64,000 bases of DNA from Rhea pennata. Its lineage: Eukaryota; Chordata; Aves; Rheiformes; Rheidae. The position numbers and the translations under genes were made by a program. The notes under the pieces were generated by a model. It saw nothing but the letters and a program-made list of their open reading frames with translations. It had not been told where the DNA came from and ran no database searches. The stretch covers positions 49,696,053 to 49,760,052 of the forward strand of contig NC_084702.1 in the NCBI RefSeq assembly GCF_028389875.1. Reading direction: 5' to 3'. This document shows positions 63,101 to 64,000 of the stretch, in pieces (position 1 is the first letter of the stretch; every line of letters starts with the position of its first letter).

Positions 63101-64000
63101 AAGCCTATTCCTGGCCGATCCACCAGGCTCTGCCATCAGCTGGTCAAGACTAAGAGGGAAGAATCACCACATCCTTCTGCTCCAGCAGTGGAGAGAGGAA
63201 GGAAGCAGCAGCTGGTATGCTCCTCATCCCCAGCTCAGGCTGCCTATGCTTTGTTTTTTCTATGCAAAATACGTGACAAGGGTGGGGAGCCACAGCCACT
63301 GATGAAAGGGACTGTGCTGGCATACAGCAGAAAAATAGGAAGCCTCAGGCTAAAGCCTCCACCAAAATGAAAGCATTTGTCCTGGTCTACCAGAATGATT
63401 AAATCACCTGGCAAACAAAAGCCAAGTAAATTCAGGGAGGGAAGGAGACACTCTTTCCTTTACAGTTTATAGTTTATTTACTGACCCTTGGTCTGAAAGA
63501 CTGCGATGTTTCTGTATTTTAGGGGTTTTTTAGTGTCTGTATCATGAAAGACTTAAAATAGAATCATTCATCACCAAGAGTAAGAATGTTCTTAAGGTCC
63601 ACAAAAATGAGAAATATATTTACAGACTGTGCTTCAGCCTAAGATCTGAGGTAGTGCGTGCGAGAGCTATATCCCTAATCCACAACAGGCCATTTGAACT
63701 GTTCAGCTGAGGTTCCACCAGGCATGGGCCTCAGCACGTTATTTGCATTTCCTGACCCACACCCAAGCCTCTTGCATGACTGCAGGCATGAAACATCCAT
63801 GGACCTGTATTCATGAAGTGCAGCTGGCCTGCAACTGCACTGAAAAAGCTCTGTTTGGGTCCTTCCTTTCTCCAGAGGCTCTAGAAGAACAGAACATTTA
63901 GAACTTATGAATAGGATTGAAGAGGTTGCCAGCTTTTTCTGTAGAAAGTTATGTTAAAATATATCCTTTGGAATATATTTGGATATATTGGATATACTTG

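Larger units (their letters stand above)
40850..64000. other. Downstream non-coding region
   Basis: Apart from the listed CpG-rich blocks, simple repeats, motif sites and two CR1-type fragments, I see no supportable gene. The longest frame (45650-46042, 130 codons) has no recognisable homology and is within chance expectation. By known synteny this side faces the 3' end of ADGRV1 at a distance, which is inference. The stretches 47200-48480, 48600-57500, 58200-60000 and 60150-64000 look unique and AT-rich. Confidence 0.7.

Overview
This window is vertebrate nuclear DNA, most likely avian. The evidence is an AT-rich background with sharply bounded CpG islands, a low density of interspersed repeats, and repeats that read as CR1 LINE 3' ends, the dominant retroposon of birds and other sauropsids. 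The only protein-coding gene I can support is ARRDC3 (arrestin domain containing 3) on the + strand. It has eight coding exons between 26370 and 38424, all joined by GT-AG introns, and they encode 414 residues, the length I know for the mammalian protein. In birds the region around ARRDC3 maps to chromosome Z; that is inference from synteny, not something the sequence shows.

Layout. 1-25500 is non-coding: one CR1 fragment, several microsatellites, a 35-bp tandem duplication and an exon-like segment on the - strand at 10301-10460. 25595-26285 is the ARRDC3 promoter CpG island, with a perfect NRF1 site, a 24-bp perfect palindrome carrying MYB-type cores, and several GC-rich pentanucleotide repeats. 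26370-38424 is the ARRDC3 coding span. Intron 1 holds a second, 1.1-kb CpG island (28160-29300) with promoter-like motifs. It lies about where I recall the human antisense lncRNA ARRDC3-AS1 starting, so it may drive a divergent antisense transcript. Intron 6 holds a near-perfect hairpin of about 34 bp. The 3' UTR runs to about 40840 and contains an A40/T25 inverted homopolymer pair.

40850-64000 is again non-coding. It contains three CpG-rich blocks (41690-41930, 42905-43830, 46770-47050) with no recognisable gene, homeodomain/POU-type sites that look like enhancer pieces, microsatellites, and two further CR1-type fragments.

ARRDC3 is an alpha-arrestin adaptor. Its two arrestin folds bind membrane cargo such as beta-adrenergic receptors and integrin beta-4, and its two C-terminal PPxY motifs recruit NEDD4-family ubiquitin ligases. 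The most interesting leads are the intron-1 CpG island and the possible antisense transcription unit running leftward from it, the intron-6 hairpin, the 3' UTR A/T hairpin, and the orphan CpG islands downstream of the gene.
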